Positions 25,061-48,394 are shown, counted from the first letter of the stretch. The stretch is 64,000 nucleotides of DNA from Streptomyces eurocidicus (GCF_002891295.1 NZ_LGUI01000004.1:434001-498000); one strand, 5' to 3'. Numbers and translations: made by a program. Notes: generated by a model not told the origin, from the sequence alone.

Positions 25061-25774
25061 TCAGCGGCGGGTGCCGATGAACAAGCCGCGGCCGGACGGG
25101 CCGCCCTCCTGGTAGCGCACCCGGCAGCCGACGCGCTCGAACGCCTGCTCGTAGGCGGTGCGTGGGAAGAGGGTGATCGTGTGTTCCTCGGTGAGGTGCC
25201 GGATGCCCTCCCCGGGCCGGGCGATCAGGTAGTGCACCTCGATCCGGGTGGCGTCGCCGTCGCGCACCGAGTGGGAGACGCGGCTGATGGTGCGGTCGCG
25301 GGCCTCGGTGACGCTGGCGCCGACGTAGCCGGGGGTGAAGGAGCCGGGGAACCACCAGGGTTCGATGACGATGACGCCGCCGGGTTCGAGGTGGGCGGCG
25401 AACCGGCCGAGGGTGGCGTCGAGTTCGGCCTGGTCCCGCAGGTGGCCGATGGAGCTGAACATGCAGATGACGGCGTCGAAGCGGGCCCTGAGGGCGAAGG
25501 AGCGCATGTCCCCCTCGTGGAGCGGGGTCCCGGGGTTGCGGTCCGCGGCGATGCCGAGCATGTCGCGGGAGAGTTCGAGGCCCTCGACGCGGTCGAAGAG
25601 GCCGGCGAGGTGGCGCAGGTGCTGGCCGGTGCCGCAGGCGACGTCGAGCAGGGACGCGGCGCCGGGCCGGTGCTCCCGTACCAGGGCGGCGATCTCCTCG
25701 GCCTCGCGCCGGTAGTCCTTGCCCTTGCCCTCGTGGACCAGGTCGTAGACGTCCGCGATGTCGTTGGCGTACAT
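25061..25774 (-). CDS. TDP-aminosugar N,N-dimethyltransferase (TylM1/DesVI type)
   Basis: 237 residues, the length of DesVI. It starts MYANDIADVYDLVHEGKGKDY, a signature of this subfamily, with SAM motif LLDVACGTGQHLRHL near residue 41 and EGDMRSF, the next SAM contact. VIVIEPWWFPGSFTPGYV is the conserved substrate-side block. The enzyme puts two methyl groups on the 3-amino group of the TDP-amino-dideoxyhexose, completing TDP-mycaminose (or desosamine). Its ATG shares a base with the stop codon of the last PKS gene (TGATG), so it is translationally coupled to the PKS. With the two genes downstream it forms the aminosugar finishing and transfer block. The earlier sugar genes are not in the window. 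Confidence 0.92.
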   Translation of the reverse strand: MYANDIADVYDLVHEGKGKDYRREAEEIAALVREHRPGAASLLDVACGTGQHLRHLAGLFDRVEGLELSRDMLGIAADRNPGTPLHEGDMRSFALRARFDAVICMFSSIGHLRDQAELDATLGRFAAHLEPGGVIVIEPWWFPGSFTPGYVGASVTEARDRTISRVSHSVRDGDATRIEVHYLIARPGEGIRHLTEEHTITLFPRTAYEQAFERVGCRVRYQEGGPSGRGLFIGTRR

Positions 25775-28700
25775 CAGTGTTCTCCTCCGCGGGGCGGGGT
25801 GGGCGCGGGCTCGCCGGGTCGTGGCGAGTCCAGCCAGGCGTGGACGGCCGAGGCGGTGCGCGCCGCGTGTTCGGTGAGCATGGTGAAGTGGTTGCCGGGC
25901 GCGTCGAGGACGGTCCGGGCGAAGGGGACGCTCGACCGCCAGTCGCCGTGGCCGCCGTCCTCGGGCCAGTCGCGCAGGGGTTCGCCGGCGCGGACGAGCA
26001 GGACGGGGGCGCGCAGCGGGGTGAGGCGGGTGCCGAGCAGCAGCCGGTGGTAGCCGGCCATGGCGGTGAGGCGGTGTTCCGCCAGGGGGACGGGGCTCCG
26101 TTCGAGCGCCCAGCGCAGGAGGTCGTCCTGCCAGACGCCCATCGCGCCGGGGTCCTCCGGGCGGTAGACGTCCATGAGGACGACGGCCGTCGGGCCGGTG
26201 CCCCGGGCCTCCAGGTGGGCGGCCAGGGCATGGGCGACGTTGGCGCCGGCGGAGTGGCCGGCGAGCGCGAACGGCTCGCCCGCGGCGTGTTCGAGGAGCG
26301 CGTCGGCCTGCGCGGTGAGCAGCGCGTCGAGCGTGGCGGGCAGGGGCTCGGCCGGGTCGCCGAAGCCGGGCAGCGGCAGGGCGGCGACCGTACGGGCGTC
26401 GCCCAGGCCGGCGGCGAAGCGGGCGTACTCGGCGGGGCCGGAGGTCGCCGCGGTGCCCGCGCAGCAGTACAGCACGGGGCGGGCCGGCCCGGTGGCGAGG
26501 ACCACGGGGGCGAGACCCTCGGGGCGGGGGGCGTCGTGGGTGAAGGCGGGCCGGAAGCCGGCCAGGGACGCCATGAGGTCCACGGCCTCGGCGGACCGGC
26601 CCTGGGCGACGGCCGTCCGGAAGGTGGTGAGGAGGGTGCCTTCCGGCGCGGTGTGCGCGGGCCGCGCGGCGGGGCCTTCGGCCGCCAGCGCGGCGAGGTG
26701 GTCCGCGAGGGCGGCGGCGTCGGCGTGGTCGAAGACGAGGCCGGCCGGCAGGTCGAGGCCGGTGGCCTCGGCGAGCCGGGTGCGCAGCCGTACGGCGGCC
26801 AGGGAGTCGAAGCCGAGGTCGCGGAAGGGCGCCCGCTCGTCGACCCGTTCGGTGCCGGTGTGGCCGAGGACGGCGGCGACGTGGGCGCGCACCAGGTCCA
26901 GGGCGAGCCGCGGCCGGTCCTCGGGCCGGGCGTCGGCGAGGCCGGACGCCACGTGGTCGCCGCCGGGGCCGGCGGGCGCGGCCGTACGGGCCCGGGGGAG
27001 GTCGGCGAGCAGGGGGCTGGGGCGGAAGGCGGTGAACCCGGGGGCGAACCGCGCCCAGTCGAGACCGGCGACGGTCAGGGTGGTGTCGGCGTCGTCCAGG
27101 GCCTGCTGGAGGGCGGTGAGGGCGGTCTCCGGCGGCAGGGGGGCGAGCCCGTGCCGGTCCAGGTATCCGTCGGGGGCGAGCTCGACCATGCCGGTGCCGC
27201 CCCAGACGCCCCAGGCGATGGAGGTGGCGGTACGGCCCCGGGCCCGGCGGCGTTCGGCGAGGGCGTCGAGGTGGGCGTTGGCGGCCGCGTAAACGGACTG
27301 ACCCCCACTGCCCCACACCGCCGCACCGGAGGAGAACAACACAAACGCGTCCAACTCAAGACCCGCCGTCAACTCGTCCAGCAGATCCGCACCCACCGCC
27401 TTCGCACCCAGCACATACGCCGCCTCCTCCGGCGTCACCTCACCCAACGGCGTCACCTGCGGCACACCCGCCGCATGAAACACCGAACGCAACGGCACAC
27501 CCGACCCCTCGATACCCGCCAGCAACCCGGCCACCGAAGACCGCTCCGCCACATCGCACACCGCGAAAGTGACCTTCGCACCCAACCCGTTCAGTTCCCA
27601 TTCGAGCTCGGCGGCGCCGGGCGCCTCCGCGCCCCGGCGTCCGGCCAGCACGAGGTGTTCGGCGCCGTTGCGGGCCAGCCAGCGGGCCACATGGCCGCCG
27701 ATCCCGCCCGTACCGCCCGTGACCAGGACGGTGCCGCGCGGCCGCCACGCCGGGCCGCCCGCCGGCGGGCCCGCGGGCAGCATCCGCCGCCCGTACGCGC
27801 CGGAGGGGCGGATCGCGACCTGGTCCTCGCCGCTGCCGCCGGAGAGCACCCCGGCGAGCCGCTTCCAGTCCCGGTCGGCGGGGGCGGCGGGCAGGTCGAC
27901 CAGGCCGCCCCAGCACGCGGACGCCTCCAGCGCCGCGACCCGGCCGAGGCCCCACACCCGGGCGCCGGGGCCATCGGGCACCTCGCCGGGCCGGACCGCG
28001 ACCGCGCCGCGCGTGACCACCCACATCCGGGCGGGCACGGCGGAGTCCGCCAGCGCCTGGACCATCAGCAGCACCCCCGCCGTTCCGTCGTCGAGTCCCG
28101 GTCGCCCGGCCGGCGGGGCTTCCCCGGAGCCGGGGAGCACCAGCACACCGGCCAGGCCCGCCGGTTCGGCCGCGAGGGCCGCCAGCCGGGCCGCCAGGCC
28201 CGCCCGGTCCCACTCCCCCACGTCGAGCACCTCCCGCAGGACGTCCGCGCCGGACGCGCGCAGCGTCCGCTCCGCGGCGTCCCCGGAGTCCGTGCGGTGC
28301 CCATGTTCGACCATGAGCCAGCGTTCCGAGGGGGTGAACCTGACAACGTCTGCGGGGAGGGAACGCCAAGTGACCCGGTAGCGCAGCCCGTTCGTCCGGG
28401 CGGCGGCGCCACGGCGTTCGCGCCAGGCGGCCAGGTGCGGGAGGACGGCGCGGAGCTGCTCCTCGACGTCGGCGCCTCCGGTGCCCAGCCGGGCCGCTGC
28501 CGCCTTCGCGTCGCCGGCCCGCACCGCGGCCCACAGTTCCTCGTCGTCCGTGCCCACCGCGCCGTCCTGTGCCTCCCGGTCCGTCCGGCGGGCCGGGGCG
28601 GGCGCGGGTTCGAGCCAGTAGCGGGCGTGCTGGAAGGCATAGGTCGGCAGGTCGACGGCCCGGGCCCCGGTGCCGCGGTACAGGGCGCCCCAGTCGACGT

Positions 28701-31347
28701 CGGCGCCGTGCGCGAAGGCGGTGGCGGCGGCCCGCAGGACGGTCGCGGCCTCGGGCCGCCCCCGGCGCAGCGCGGGGACGGTCACGGTGCCCTCCGCGTC
28801 CGTCAGGCACTCCTCGGCCATGCCGGTCAGGGCGGTGCCGGGGCCGAGCTCGACGAAGGTCGTGACGTCGCGGGCGCGCGCGGTGCGCACGGCGTCGGCG
28901 AAGCGCACGGGTTCCCGTACGTGGCGGGTCCAGTAGGCGGGGTCGGTGAGTTCGGCGGCCGTGGCGAGGGCGCCGGTGGTGTCGGAGACGACGGGCAGCC
29001 GGGGGGCGCGGTAGTCGAGGGTCGCGGCGACGGCGTGGAAGTCGTCAAGCATCGCGTCCATGCGGGGCGAGTGGAAGGCGTGGCTCACCGTGAGCCGCTT
29101 GGTCCGGCGGCCCCTGGCGGCCAGTTCCCCGGCCGCGTCCAGGACGGCGGCCTCGTCGCCGGAGAGGACGAGCGACCCGGGTCCGTTGACGGCGGCGACG
29201 ACGGCCCCGCCGCCGGTGACGGCCGCCAGCCCGGCCGCCTCCCGCTCCGTGGCGCGCACGGCGACCATGGCACCGCCCTCGGGGAGCGCCTGCATCAGCC
29301 GGCCGCGGGCCGCGACGAGCGTGGCGGCGTCCGGCAGCGAGAGCACGCCCGCGGCGTGGGCGGCGGCGAGGCCGCCCACGGAGTGCCCGAGGAGGACGTC
29401 CGGTACGAGCCCCCAGCTCTCGAAGAGCCGGAACAGGGCGGTCTCCACGGCGAACAGGGCGGGCTGGGTGTAGGCGGTGCGGTCGAGCAGGGCGGCGTCC
29501 GGGGTGCCGGGTTCCGCGAACATCACCTGGAGCAGCGGGCGTTCGAGGTGCTTGTCCAGCTCGGCCGCCGCCTCGTCGAGCGCCCGGGCGAAGGCGGGGA
29601 ACGCCGCGTGGAGCTCCCGGCCCGCTCCCGGGCGCTGGGCGCCCTGGCCGGAGAACAGGAACGCGGTGCCGCCGCCGCGCCGCGCGACGCCCGTGACGAG
29701 GGTCTCGGGCGTCCGGCCGGCGGCGAGTCCGGCCAGTTCCTCCCGGGCCGTACGGGGGTCGGTGACCAGGGCGACGGCGCGGTGTCCCAGGATCTCGCGC
29801 GTCGTGGCCAGGGAGTGGCCGACGTCGGCGGGGTGCGCCGCGCCGGCCACGGCGGCCAGCCGGCCGGCCTGGCCGCGCAGCGCCGGTCCGGTGCGGGCGG
29901 TCAGCACCCAGGGCAGGGGGAACGGGAGGGCGTCCCGCCGGGCCGGGGCGGCCTCCTCGGGGGCCGGCGGCTCCTCGATGACGACGTGGGCGTTGGTGCC
30001 GCTGACGCCGAAGGCGGAGACGGCGGCGCGGCGCGGCCGGTCCTCGCGCTCCGCCCAGGGCCGGGCCTCGGTGAGGAGCGCGACCGCCCCGGAGTCCCAG
30101 TCGACCCGCGAGGTGGGGGCGTCGACGTGGAGGGTGCGGGGCAGCAGCCCGTGCCGCATCGCGAGGACCATCTTGATGATCCCGCCGACACCGGCCGCCG
30201 CCTGCGCGTGCCCGATGTTCGACTTCAGCGAGCCGAGCCACAACGGGTCACCCGCACGCTCCCGCCCGTACGTCGCCAGCAACGCACCCGCCTCGATCGG
30301 ATCACCCAACGCCGTACCCGTACCGTGCGCCTCCACCGCGTCGACCTCACCCGGCGTCAGACCGGCGTCGGCCAGGGCGTCCTGGATGACCTTCCGCTGC
30401 GCCGGACCACTCGGCGCCGTCAGACCGTTGCTGGCACCGTCCTGGTTGACGGCCGTACCCCGGACGACGGCCAGCACCCGGTGACCGTTACGACGGGCGT
30501 CCGACAACCGCTCCACCAGCAGCATCCCCGCGCCCTCGGCCCAGGCGGTGCCGTCGGCGGCCTCGGCGAACGCCTTGCAGCGGCCGTCGGGCGCCAGCCC
30601 GCGCTGCCGGGAGAACTCCACGAACACCGTCGGGTCGGGCATGACCGCGACCCCGCCGGCCAGAGCGAGGTCGCACTCGCCCCGGCGCAGCGACTGGACG
30701 GCCAGGTGCAGGGCCACCAGGGAGGACGAGCAGGCGGTGCCGACGGTCAGGGCGGGGCCCTCCAGGCCCAGGGCGTAGGCGATCCGGCCCGAGAGGACCG
30801 CGTCGGCGTTGCCGGTGAGGAGGTAGCCCTCGGTGCCCTCGGGGGCGCGGGAGGTGTCCGTGACGTAGCCGGTGTGGGCGGCGCCCACGAACACCCCGGT
30901 GCGGCCGCCGCGCAGCGACCGGGGGACGATCCCGGCCCGCTCCAGGGCCTCCCAGGACGTCTCCAGGAGGAGGCGCTGCTGGGGGTCCGTCACCAGCGCC
31001 TCGTTCGGCGAGATGCCGAAGAACGCGGCGTCGAAGTCGCCCGCGCCGGTGAGGAAGCCGCCCTCGCGGCAGTACGTGGTGCCCGGGTGGCCGTCGGGCG
31101 AGTAGACGGCGGCCTCGTCCCACCCCCGGTCGGCGGGGAAGCGGGTGATCGCGTCGACGCCCTCGGCGGCCAGCTCCCACAGCTCGTCGGGGGTGGTGAC
31201 GCCACCGGGGTACCGGCACGCCATGCCGACGATCGCGACCGGCTCGTGGGCGGCGGTGACGAGCTCGCGGTTGCGGCGGCGCAGCCGCTCGGCCTCCTTG
31301 ACCGAGGTGCGCAGCGCGTCGAGCACTTCGTCCATGGACGGTGACAT
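25774..31347 (-). CDS. Type I PKS, module 7 plus thioesterase (KS-AT-KR-ACP-TE)
   Basis: 1857 residues, last gene of the PKS. N-terminal docking helix MDEVLDALRTSVKEAERL; KS about 33-455 with the active cysteine near 205 (TVGTACSSSL, where the usual Asp before TAC is Gly); AT with GHSVG near 654 and HAFH near 754, predicting malonyl; KR with TGGTGGIGG near 1204, no LDD but VWGSGGQSVYAAAN, an A-type KR; ACP with GFDSL near 1512; TE with GHSAG near 1692 and the late GNHFTML histidine. It adds the last acetate unit (C1-C2), sets the C3 hydroxyl, then releases the chain as a 16-membered lactone. That C3 hydroxyl would be the target of the MdmB-like enzyme. Its stop overlaps the N-methyltransferase start. 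Parts of its KS and KR are almost identical to module 6. Confidence 0.95.
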   Translation of the reverse strand: MSPSMDEVLDALRTSVKEAERLRRRNRELVTAAHEPVAIVGMACRYPGGVTTPDELWELAAEGVDAITRFPADRGWDEAAVYSPDGHPGTTYCREGGFLTGAGDFDAAFFGISPNEALVTDPQQRLLLETSWEALERAGIVPRSLRGGRTGVFVGAAHTGYVTDTSRAPEGTEGYLLTGNADAVLSGRIAYALGLEGPALTVGTACSSSLVALHLAVQSLRRGECDLALAGGVAVMPDPTVFVEFSRQRGLAPDGRCKAFAEAADGTAWAEGAGMLLVERLSDARRNGHRVLAVVRGTAVNQDGASNGLTAPSGPAQRKVIQDALADAGLTPGEVDAVEAHGTGTALGDPIEAGALLATYGRERAGDPLWLGSLKSNIGHAQAAAGVGGIIKMVLAMRHGLLPRTLHVDAPTSRVDWDSGAVALLTEARPWAEREDRPRRAAVSAFGVSGTNAHVVIEEPPAPEEAAPARRDALPFPLPWVLTARTGPALRGQAGRLAAVAGAAHPADVGHSLATTREILGHRAVALVTDPRTAREELAGLAAGRTPETLVTGVARRGGGTAFLFSGQGAQRPGAGRELHAAFPAFARALDEAAAELDKHLERPLLQVMFAEPGTPDAALLDRTAYTQPALFAVETALFRLFESWGLVPDVLLGHSVGGLAAAHAAGVLSLPDAATLVAARGRLMQALPEGGAMVAVRATEREAAGLAAVTGGGAVVAAVNGPGSLVLSGDEAAVLDAAGELAARGRRTKRLTVSHAFHSPRMDAMLDDFHAVAATLDYRAPRLPVVSDTTGALATAAELTDPAYWTRHVREPVRFADAVRTARARDVTTFVELGPGTALTGMAEECLTDAEGTVTVPALRRGRPEAATVLRAAATAFAHGADVDWGALYRGTGARAVDLPTYAFQHARYWLEPAPAPARRTDREAQDGAVGTDDEELWAAVRAGDAKAAAARLGTGGADVEEQLRAVLPHLAAWRERRGAAARTNGLRYRVTWRSLPADVVRFTPSERWLMVEHGHRTDSGDAAERTLRASGADVLREVLDVGEWDRAGLAARLAALAAEPAGLAGVLVLPGSGEAPPAGRPGLDDGTAGVLLMVQALADSAVPARMWVVTRGAVAVRPGEVPDGPGARVWGLGRVAALEASACWGGLVDLPAAPADRDWKRLAGVLSGGSGEDQVAIRPSGAYGRRMLPAGPPAGGPAWRPRGTVLVTGGTGGIGGHVARWLARNGAEHLVLAGRRGAEAPGAAELEWELNGLGAKVTFAVCDVAERSSVAGLLAGIEGSGVPLRSVFHAAGVPQVTPLGEVTPEEAAYVLGAKAVGADLLDELTAGLELDAFVLFSSGAAVWGSGGQSVYAAANAHLDALAERRRARGRTATSIAWGVWGGTGMVELAPDGYLDRHGLAPLPPETALTALQQALDDADTTLTVAGLDWARFAPGFTAFRPSPLLADLPRARTAAPAGPGGDHVASGLADARPEDRPRLALDLVRAHVAAVLGHTGTERVDERAPFRDLGFDSLAAVRLRTRLAEATGLDLPAGLVFDHADAAALADHLAALAAEGPAARPAHTAPEGTLLTTFRTAVAQGRSAEAVDLMASLAGFRPAFTHDAPRPEGLAPVVLATGPARPVLYCCAGTAATSGPAEYARFAAGLGDARTVAALPLPGFGDPAEPLPATLDALLTAQADALLEHAAGEPFALAGHSAGANVAHALAAHLEARGTGPTAVVLMDVYRPEDPGAMGVWQDDLLRWALERSPVPLAEHRLTAMAGYHRLLLGTRLTPLRAPVLLVRAGEPLRDWPEDGGHGDWRSSVPFARTVLDAPGNHFTMLTEHAARTASAVHAWLDSPRPGEPAPTPPRGGEH

Positions 31348-31407
31348 CTTCGGGTCCTCGTCTGTTCGCTGTGGTGGGGTGTGGTGAGGGCGGCCCTGGT
31401 CCGGCGG

Positions 31408-34400
31408 TCAGTCGCCGGCCGCGCCGGCCTTGGCCAGCCGGATGAGCTCGTCGGCGCCGAGGCCGTCGATGGCCGTGTCGCCGTCGTCGCCGGATCCGGC
31501 CGCGGGCTCCGGCCGGGTGGTGGCCGGGGCCTCGGGCGCGGGTTCGCCGTCGAGCCCGTCGAGCCCGTCGAGGAGGGCCGCGCCGAGCCGGTCCACCGTG
31601 GGGTGGTCGAAGATGACGGTCGCGGGCAGGGCGAGCCCGGTGGCCTCGGCGAGCCGGGTGCGCAGCCGTACGGCGGCGAGGGAGTCGAGGCCGAGTTCCC
31701 TGAACGCGACGTCGTGGCCGATGCGGCCGGTGCCGTCGTGGCCGAGGACCTCGGCGGCCAGGGAACGGACGAGGTCGAAGAGCACCTTGTCGCGCTCGCG
31801 CGGGGTGAGGGCCTCCGCGAGGAGGCGCCGCAGGCCGGCGGAGGCGTCGGCGGCCGGGGCGGCGGCCCGCAGGGCGCGTACCTCGGGGACGTCGGAGATC
31901 AGCGGGCTGGGGCGGAAGGCGGTGAACCCGGTGACGAAGTGCGCCCAGTCGAGGTCGGCGACGGTGACGCAGGTGTCGTCGAGGTCGAGGGCGCGGCGGA
32001 GCGCCTCGATGCCGTGTTCCGGGGGCATGGGCGAGAGCCCGCGCTCGGCGTAGAAGTCGGTGACGCCGTCGTCCGCGCCCATCCCGCCGCCGCCCCAGAG
32101 CCCCCAGGCGATGGAGGTGGCGGTACGGCCCCGGGCCCGGCGGCGCTGGGCGAGGGCGTCGAGGTGGGCGTTGGCGGCCGCGTAAACGGACTGACCCCCA
32201 CTGCCCCACACCGCCGCACCGGAGGAGAACAACACAAAGGCGTCCAGTTCGAGACCGGACGTCAGCTCGTCCAGCAGATCCGCACCCACCGCCTTCGCAC
32301 CCAGCACATACGCCGCCTCTTCCGGCGTCACCTCACCCAACGGCGTCACCTGCGGCACACCCGCCGCATGGAACACCGAACGCAACGGCACACCCGACCC
32401 CTCGATACCCGCCAGCAACCCGGCCACCGAAGACCGCTCCGCCACATCGCACACCGCGAAAGTGACCTTCGCCCCCAACCCGTTCAGGTCGGCCTCCAGG
32501 GCGGCCGCTCCCGGGGCGTCGGCGCCCCGGCGGCCCGCCAGGACCAGGTGTTCGGCGCCCTCGCGGGCCAGCCAGCGGGCCACGTGACCGCCGATCCCGC
32601 CCGTACCGCCGGTGACGAGGACGGTGCCGCGCGGCCGCCAGGCGCGGCGTGCCGCCACCGTCCCGTCGGGGGCGGGCAGCATGCGGCAGCCGTACGCGCC
32701 GGACGCCCGCAGGGCGATCTGGTCCTCGCCCGTCGTCCCGGACAGGACGCCGGCCAGCCGCGCCCAGTCCCGGTCGGCGGGGTCGGCGGGCAGGTCGACC
32801 AGGCCGCCCCACCGGGTGGGCTCCTCCAGGGCGGCGACCCGGCCGAGGCCCCACAGGCGGGCGGCCGTCGGGGAGGGGGACTCGCCCGGTCCGGCGGCGA
32901 CGGCGCCCCGGGTGGCGACCCACACGCGCGCCTCGGGGGCGGCGTCCGTGACGGCCTGGACCAGCAGGAGGGCGGCCGCGGTCCCCTCGTCGAGCGCCCG
33001 GTCCCCGGCGGCGTCGGCGGGCAGCAGCAGTACGCCGGTGAGCCCGGCCGCGTCGGCGGACAGGCCGCCGAGGCGGGTGGCGAGCCCGGCCCGGTCCTCG
33101 CGGGCCGGGTCCAGCGTCCACCGCAGGACCGTCGCCCCGGCCGAGCCGAGGGCGGTCGCGGCGGCGTCGGCCGCGCCCGGCTCGGTGGCGGGGGTGGCCA
33201 GGAGCAGCCAGCGACCGGTGGGCGGGGTGGTGCCGGTGGTGTCGAGCGCGGTCCACGTCACGCGGTGGCGCCAGGCCGCGGCGGGCGTGACCGCCGTGGG
33301 CGCGGCGCGGCGGGCGACGGTGGTCGGCAGCCAGAAGCGGTCGCGGCGGAAGGCGTACGTGGGCAGGGGCACCCGGCGGGCGCCGGTACCGGCGAACAGG
33401 GCGGTCCAGTCGACGCGGACGCCGTGCGCGAAGGCGGCGCCCACGGAGGCGCGGAACCGGGCGAGGTCGCCGGAGTCCCGGTAGAGGGTGTTCAGGGAGA
33501 CGGCGCGGACGCCCTCGTCGTCGGCGACCTCGTCGACCGCCGCGCCGAGCAGCGGGTGCGGGCCCATCTCGACGAACGTGCGGTGGCCCTGGCGCAGGAG
33601 GGTCCGCAGGGTGGCGGCGAACTCGACGGGTTCGCGCATGTTCCGGTACCAGTAGGCGGCGTCCAGTTCCTCGGGGGCGTGTTCCCGGGCGGTGACCGTC
33701 GAGAAGAACGGCAGCCGCGCGGCGGTGGGCCGGACGCCGGCGAGGGTGGCCAGGAGTTCCGTGCGGAACTCCGCCACCTGGGGCGAGTGCCCGGCGAAGT
33801 CGACGCCGGCCAGCGGCCAGCGCAGCACCCCGTCGGCCGAGAGCCGCACGCCGAACTCCTCCAGGGCGGCGGCGTCCCCCGCGACGGTGACGGAGGAGGG
33901 GCCGTTGACGGCGGCGACGGAGATCCGGTCCGCCCAGGGGCCGATCAGCTCACGGACCTTCGCCGCGGGGGCCATGACCGAGAGCATGCCGCCGTTGCCG
34001 GCCAGCCGGCCCCAGAGCCTGCTGCGTTCGGCGATCACCCGGGCGGCGTCGGCCAGGGACAGGGCGCCGGCCGCGTAGGCGGCGGCGACCTCGCCCTGGG
34101 AGTGCCCGACGACTGCGGCGGGCCGTACTCCGTGCGCCTCCCAGAGGGCGGCGAGGGACACCATCATGGTGAACAGGACGGGCTGGACGACGTCCGCGCG
34201 GTCGATCGGCGGGGCGTCCGGGGCGCCCCTGAGGACGTCGAGGACGTCCCAGTCGAGGTAGGGCGCGAGGGCGGCGGCGCACTCCTCGGCCTTGGCCCGG
34301 AAGGCGGGGGCGTCGGCGAGGAGCCGTGCGCCCATGCCGGGCCACTGGGAGCCCTGGCCGGGGAAGACGAAGACGGGCGCGCGGTCGCTGCCGGCCTCGC

Positions 34401-36074
34401 CGAGGGTGACGTCCTTGTCCGCGCGGCCTTCGGCGACGGCCTCCAGCCGGGCGACGAGCGCCTCCCGGTCGTCGGCGAGGACCGAGGCCCGGTGCGTGAG
34501 CGCGGCGCGGGTGGTGGCCGCGGACCAGGCGGCGTCGGCGGGGGCGAGGTCCGGGTCGGCGGCGAGGTGCGCGGCGAGCCGGCGGGCCTGTTCGCGCAGG
34601 GGTTCCGTGCCGTCGGCGGAGAGCGGGAGGACGGTCGCGGCGGGCCCGGCGGCCGGGGGCGCGGGGCGTCGGCGGGGGCGGGCGGCGCCTGTTCCAGGAT
34701 GACGTGGGCGTTGGTGCCGCTGACGCCGAAGGAGGAGACGGCGGCGCGGCGCGGCCGGTCGTCCCGGGCGGGCCACGGGCGGGCCTCGGTGAGGAGCGCG
34801 ACGGCGCCGGAGTCCCAGTCGATGTGGGGGCTGGGCCGGTCGACGTGGAGGGTGCGGGGCAGCAGTCCGTGCCGCAGGGCCTGCACCATCTTGATGACAC
34901 CGGCGACACCGGCCGCGGCCTGGGCGTGCCCGATGTTCGACTTCAGCGAGCCGAGCCACAACGGGTCACCCGCACGCTCCCGCCCGTACGTCGCCAGCAA
35001 CGCGCCCGCCTCGATCGGATCACCCAGCGGCGTACCCGTACCGTGCGCCTCCACCGCGTCGACCTCACCCGGCGTCAGACCGGCGTCCGCCAGAGCCTCC
35101 CGGATCACCTTCCGCTGCGCCGGACCACTCGGCGCCGTCAGACCATTGCTCGCACCGTCCTGATTCACCGCGCTGCCCCGCACCACCGCCAGGACGCGGT
35201 GTCCGTTGCGGCGGGCGTCGGACAGCCGCTCGACGAGGAGCATGCCGGCGCCCTCGGCGGGTCCGAAGCCGTCGGCGGCCTCGGCGAAGGGCTTGCAGCG
35301 GCCGTCGGGCGCCAGCCCGCGCTGCCGGGAGAACTGGACGAAGAGGGCGGGGTCGGCGAGGACCGTCGCACCGCCGGCCAGGGCGAGGTCGCACTCGCCC
35401 CGGCGCAGCGACTGGGCGGCCAGGTGCAGGGTGACCAGGGAGGACGAGCAGGCCGTGTCGACGGTCAGGGCGGGGCCCTCCAGACCGAGGGCGTAGGCGA
35501 CGCGGCCGGCCGTGAAGCTGACGATGCCGGCCAGGAGCTGGGCCTCCAGTTGCGCGTCGAGGTCCGCGTCGGGGTGCCCGGCGGCCTTCTGGTAGCCGCT
35601 GTCCCAGGCGCCGGCGAAGACGCCGGTGCGGCTGCCGCGCAGGGAGCGCGGGTCGACGCCGGCGCGTTCCAGGGCCTCCCAGGACGTCTCCAGGAGGAGG
35701 CGCTGCTGCGGGTCCATGGCCAGCGCCTCGTTGGGGGAGATCCCGAAGAGGCCGGGGTCGAACTCGTCGGCGCCGCGGACGAATCCGCCCTCGCGGCAGT
35801 ACGTGGTGCCGGCCCGGTCCGGGTCGGGCGAGTACATCGACTCCAGGTCCCAGCCACGGTCGGCCGGGGCGGGCGCCACGGCGTCGGTCTCCGTGCGCAG
35901 CAGCTCCCACAGGTCCTCCGGGCCCCGGACCCCGCCGGGCAGCCGGCAGGCCATGCCGACGATCGCGACGGGCTCGTGGGCCCGGTCCTCGACGGCGCGC
36001 AGCTGCTCGGTGGCCTTGTGCAGCTCGGCCGTCACGCGCTTGAGGTAGGCGCGCAGTTTCTCTTCATCCGCCAC
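31408..36074 (-). CDS. Type I PKS, module 6 (KS-AT-KR-ACP), with a one-base frame break
   Basis: About 1555 residues if the frame is restored. Docking helix EEKLRAYLKRVTAELHKATE; KS with DTACSSSL near 209; AT with GHSQG near 657 and, at the selectivity position, VDFAGHS near 760, neither HAFH nor YASH. This resembles module 6 ATs of platenolide-type PKSs that take methoxymalonyl-ACP. KR has TGGTGGIGG near 1156 and VWGSGGQSVYAAAN (A-type); ACP has LGLDSL near 1461; a short acidic docking tail follows. The 4667-bp length is not a multiple of three: KS and AT lie in different frames, joined in the Pro/Ala linker near 34640-34690, and one added base restores everything. The start is GTG at 36074, with GAAGGGAA eight bases upstream. 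Expected product part: C3-C4 with methoxy, C5 hydroxyl. Confidence 0.88.
34640..34690 (-). other. Frame break in the module 6 PKS gene (KS-AT linker)
   Basis: KS-frame coding is sensible down to VILEQAPPAPADAP; AT-frame coding is sensible from PPAAGPAATVLPLS onward. The switch equals loss of one base and falls among C runs on the coding strand (five C at 34659-34655, five at 34678-34674, four at 34666-34663). A homopolymer sequencing error is the simplest explanation; a genuine mutation would kill the synthase. Confidence 0.85.
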
Positions 36075-36132
36075 AGTGGTTCTTCCCTTCGGGGGCGGCG
36101 CGTTCCGGGGCGACCCGGTTCCGGCCGGAGGT

Positions 36133-48288
<12,156 letters not shown>

Positions 48289-48394
48289 GGTTCTCCTCTG
48301 CGTCGTTCTCATGGTGATCAGGGCTGGGCGGGGCCGGCCGGGGCCGGGTGGTGCGAAGTGGTGCGGCGACGGTCCGGTGGCGGCGCGGCGCGCC

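Noticed and set aside
34640..34690. Programmed ribosomal frameshift in the module 6 gene
   Set aside because: No convincing slippery heptamer plus downstream structure, and no precedent in this PKS family; an indel or sequencing error in C runs is simpler.
31408..34959. Treating the AT-KR-ACP half of module 6 as a separate gene starting near 34959
   Set aside because: The region upstream of 34690 in that frame is not PKS-like, there is no ribosome site, and one added base joins it perfectly to the KS half.
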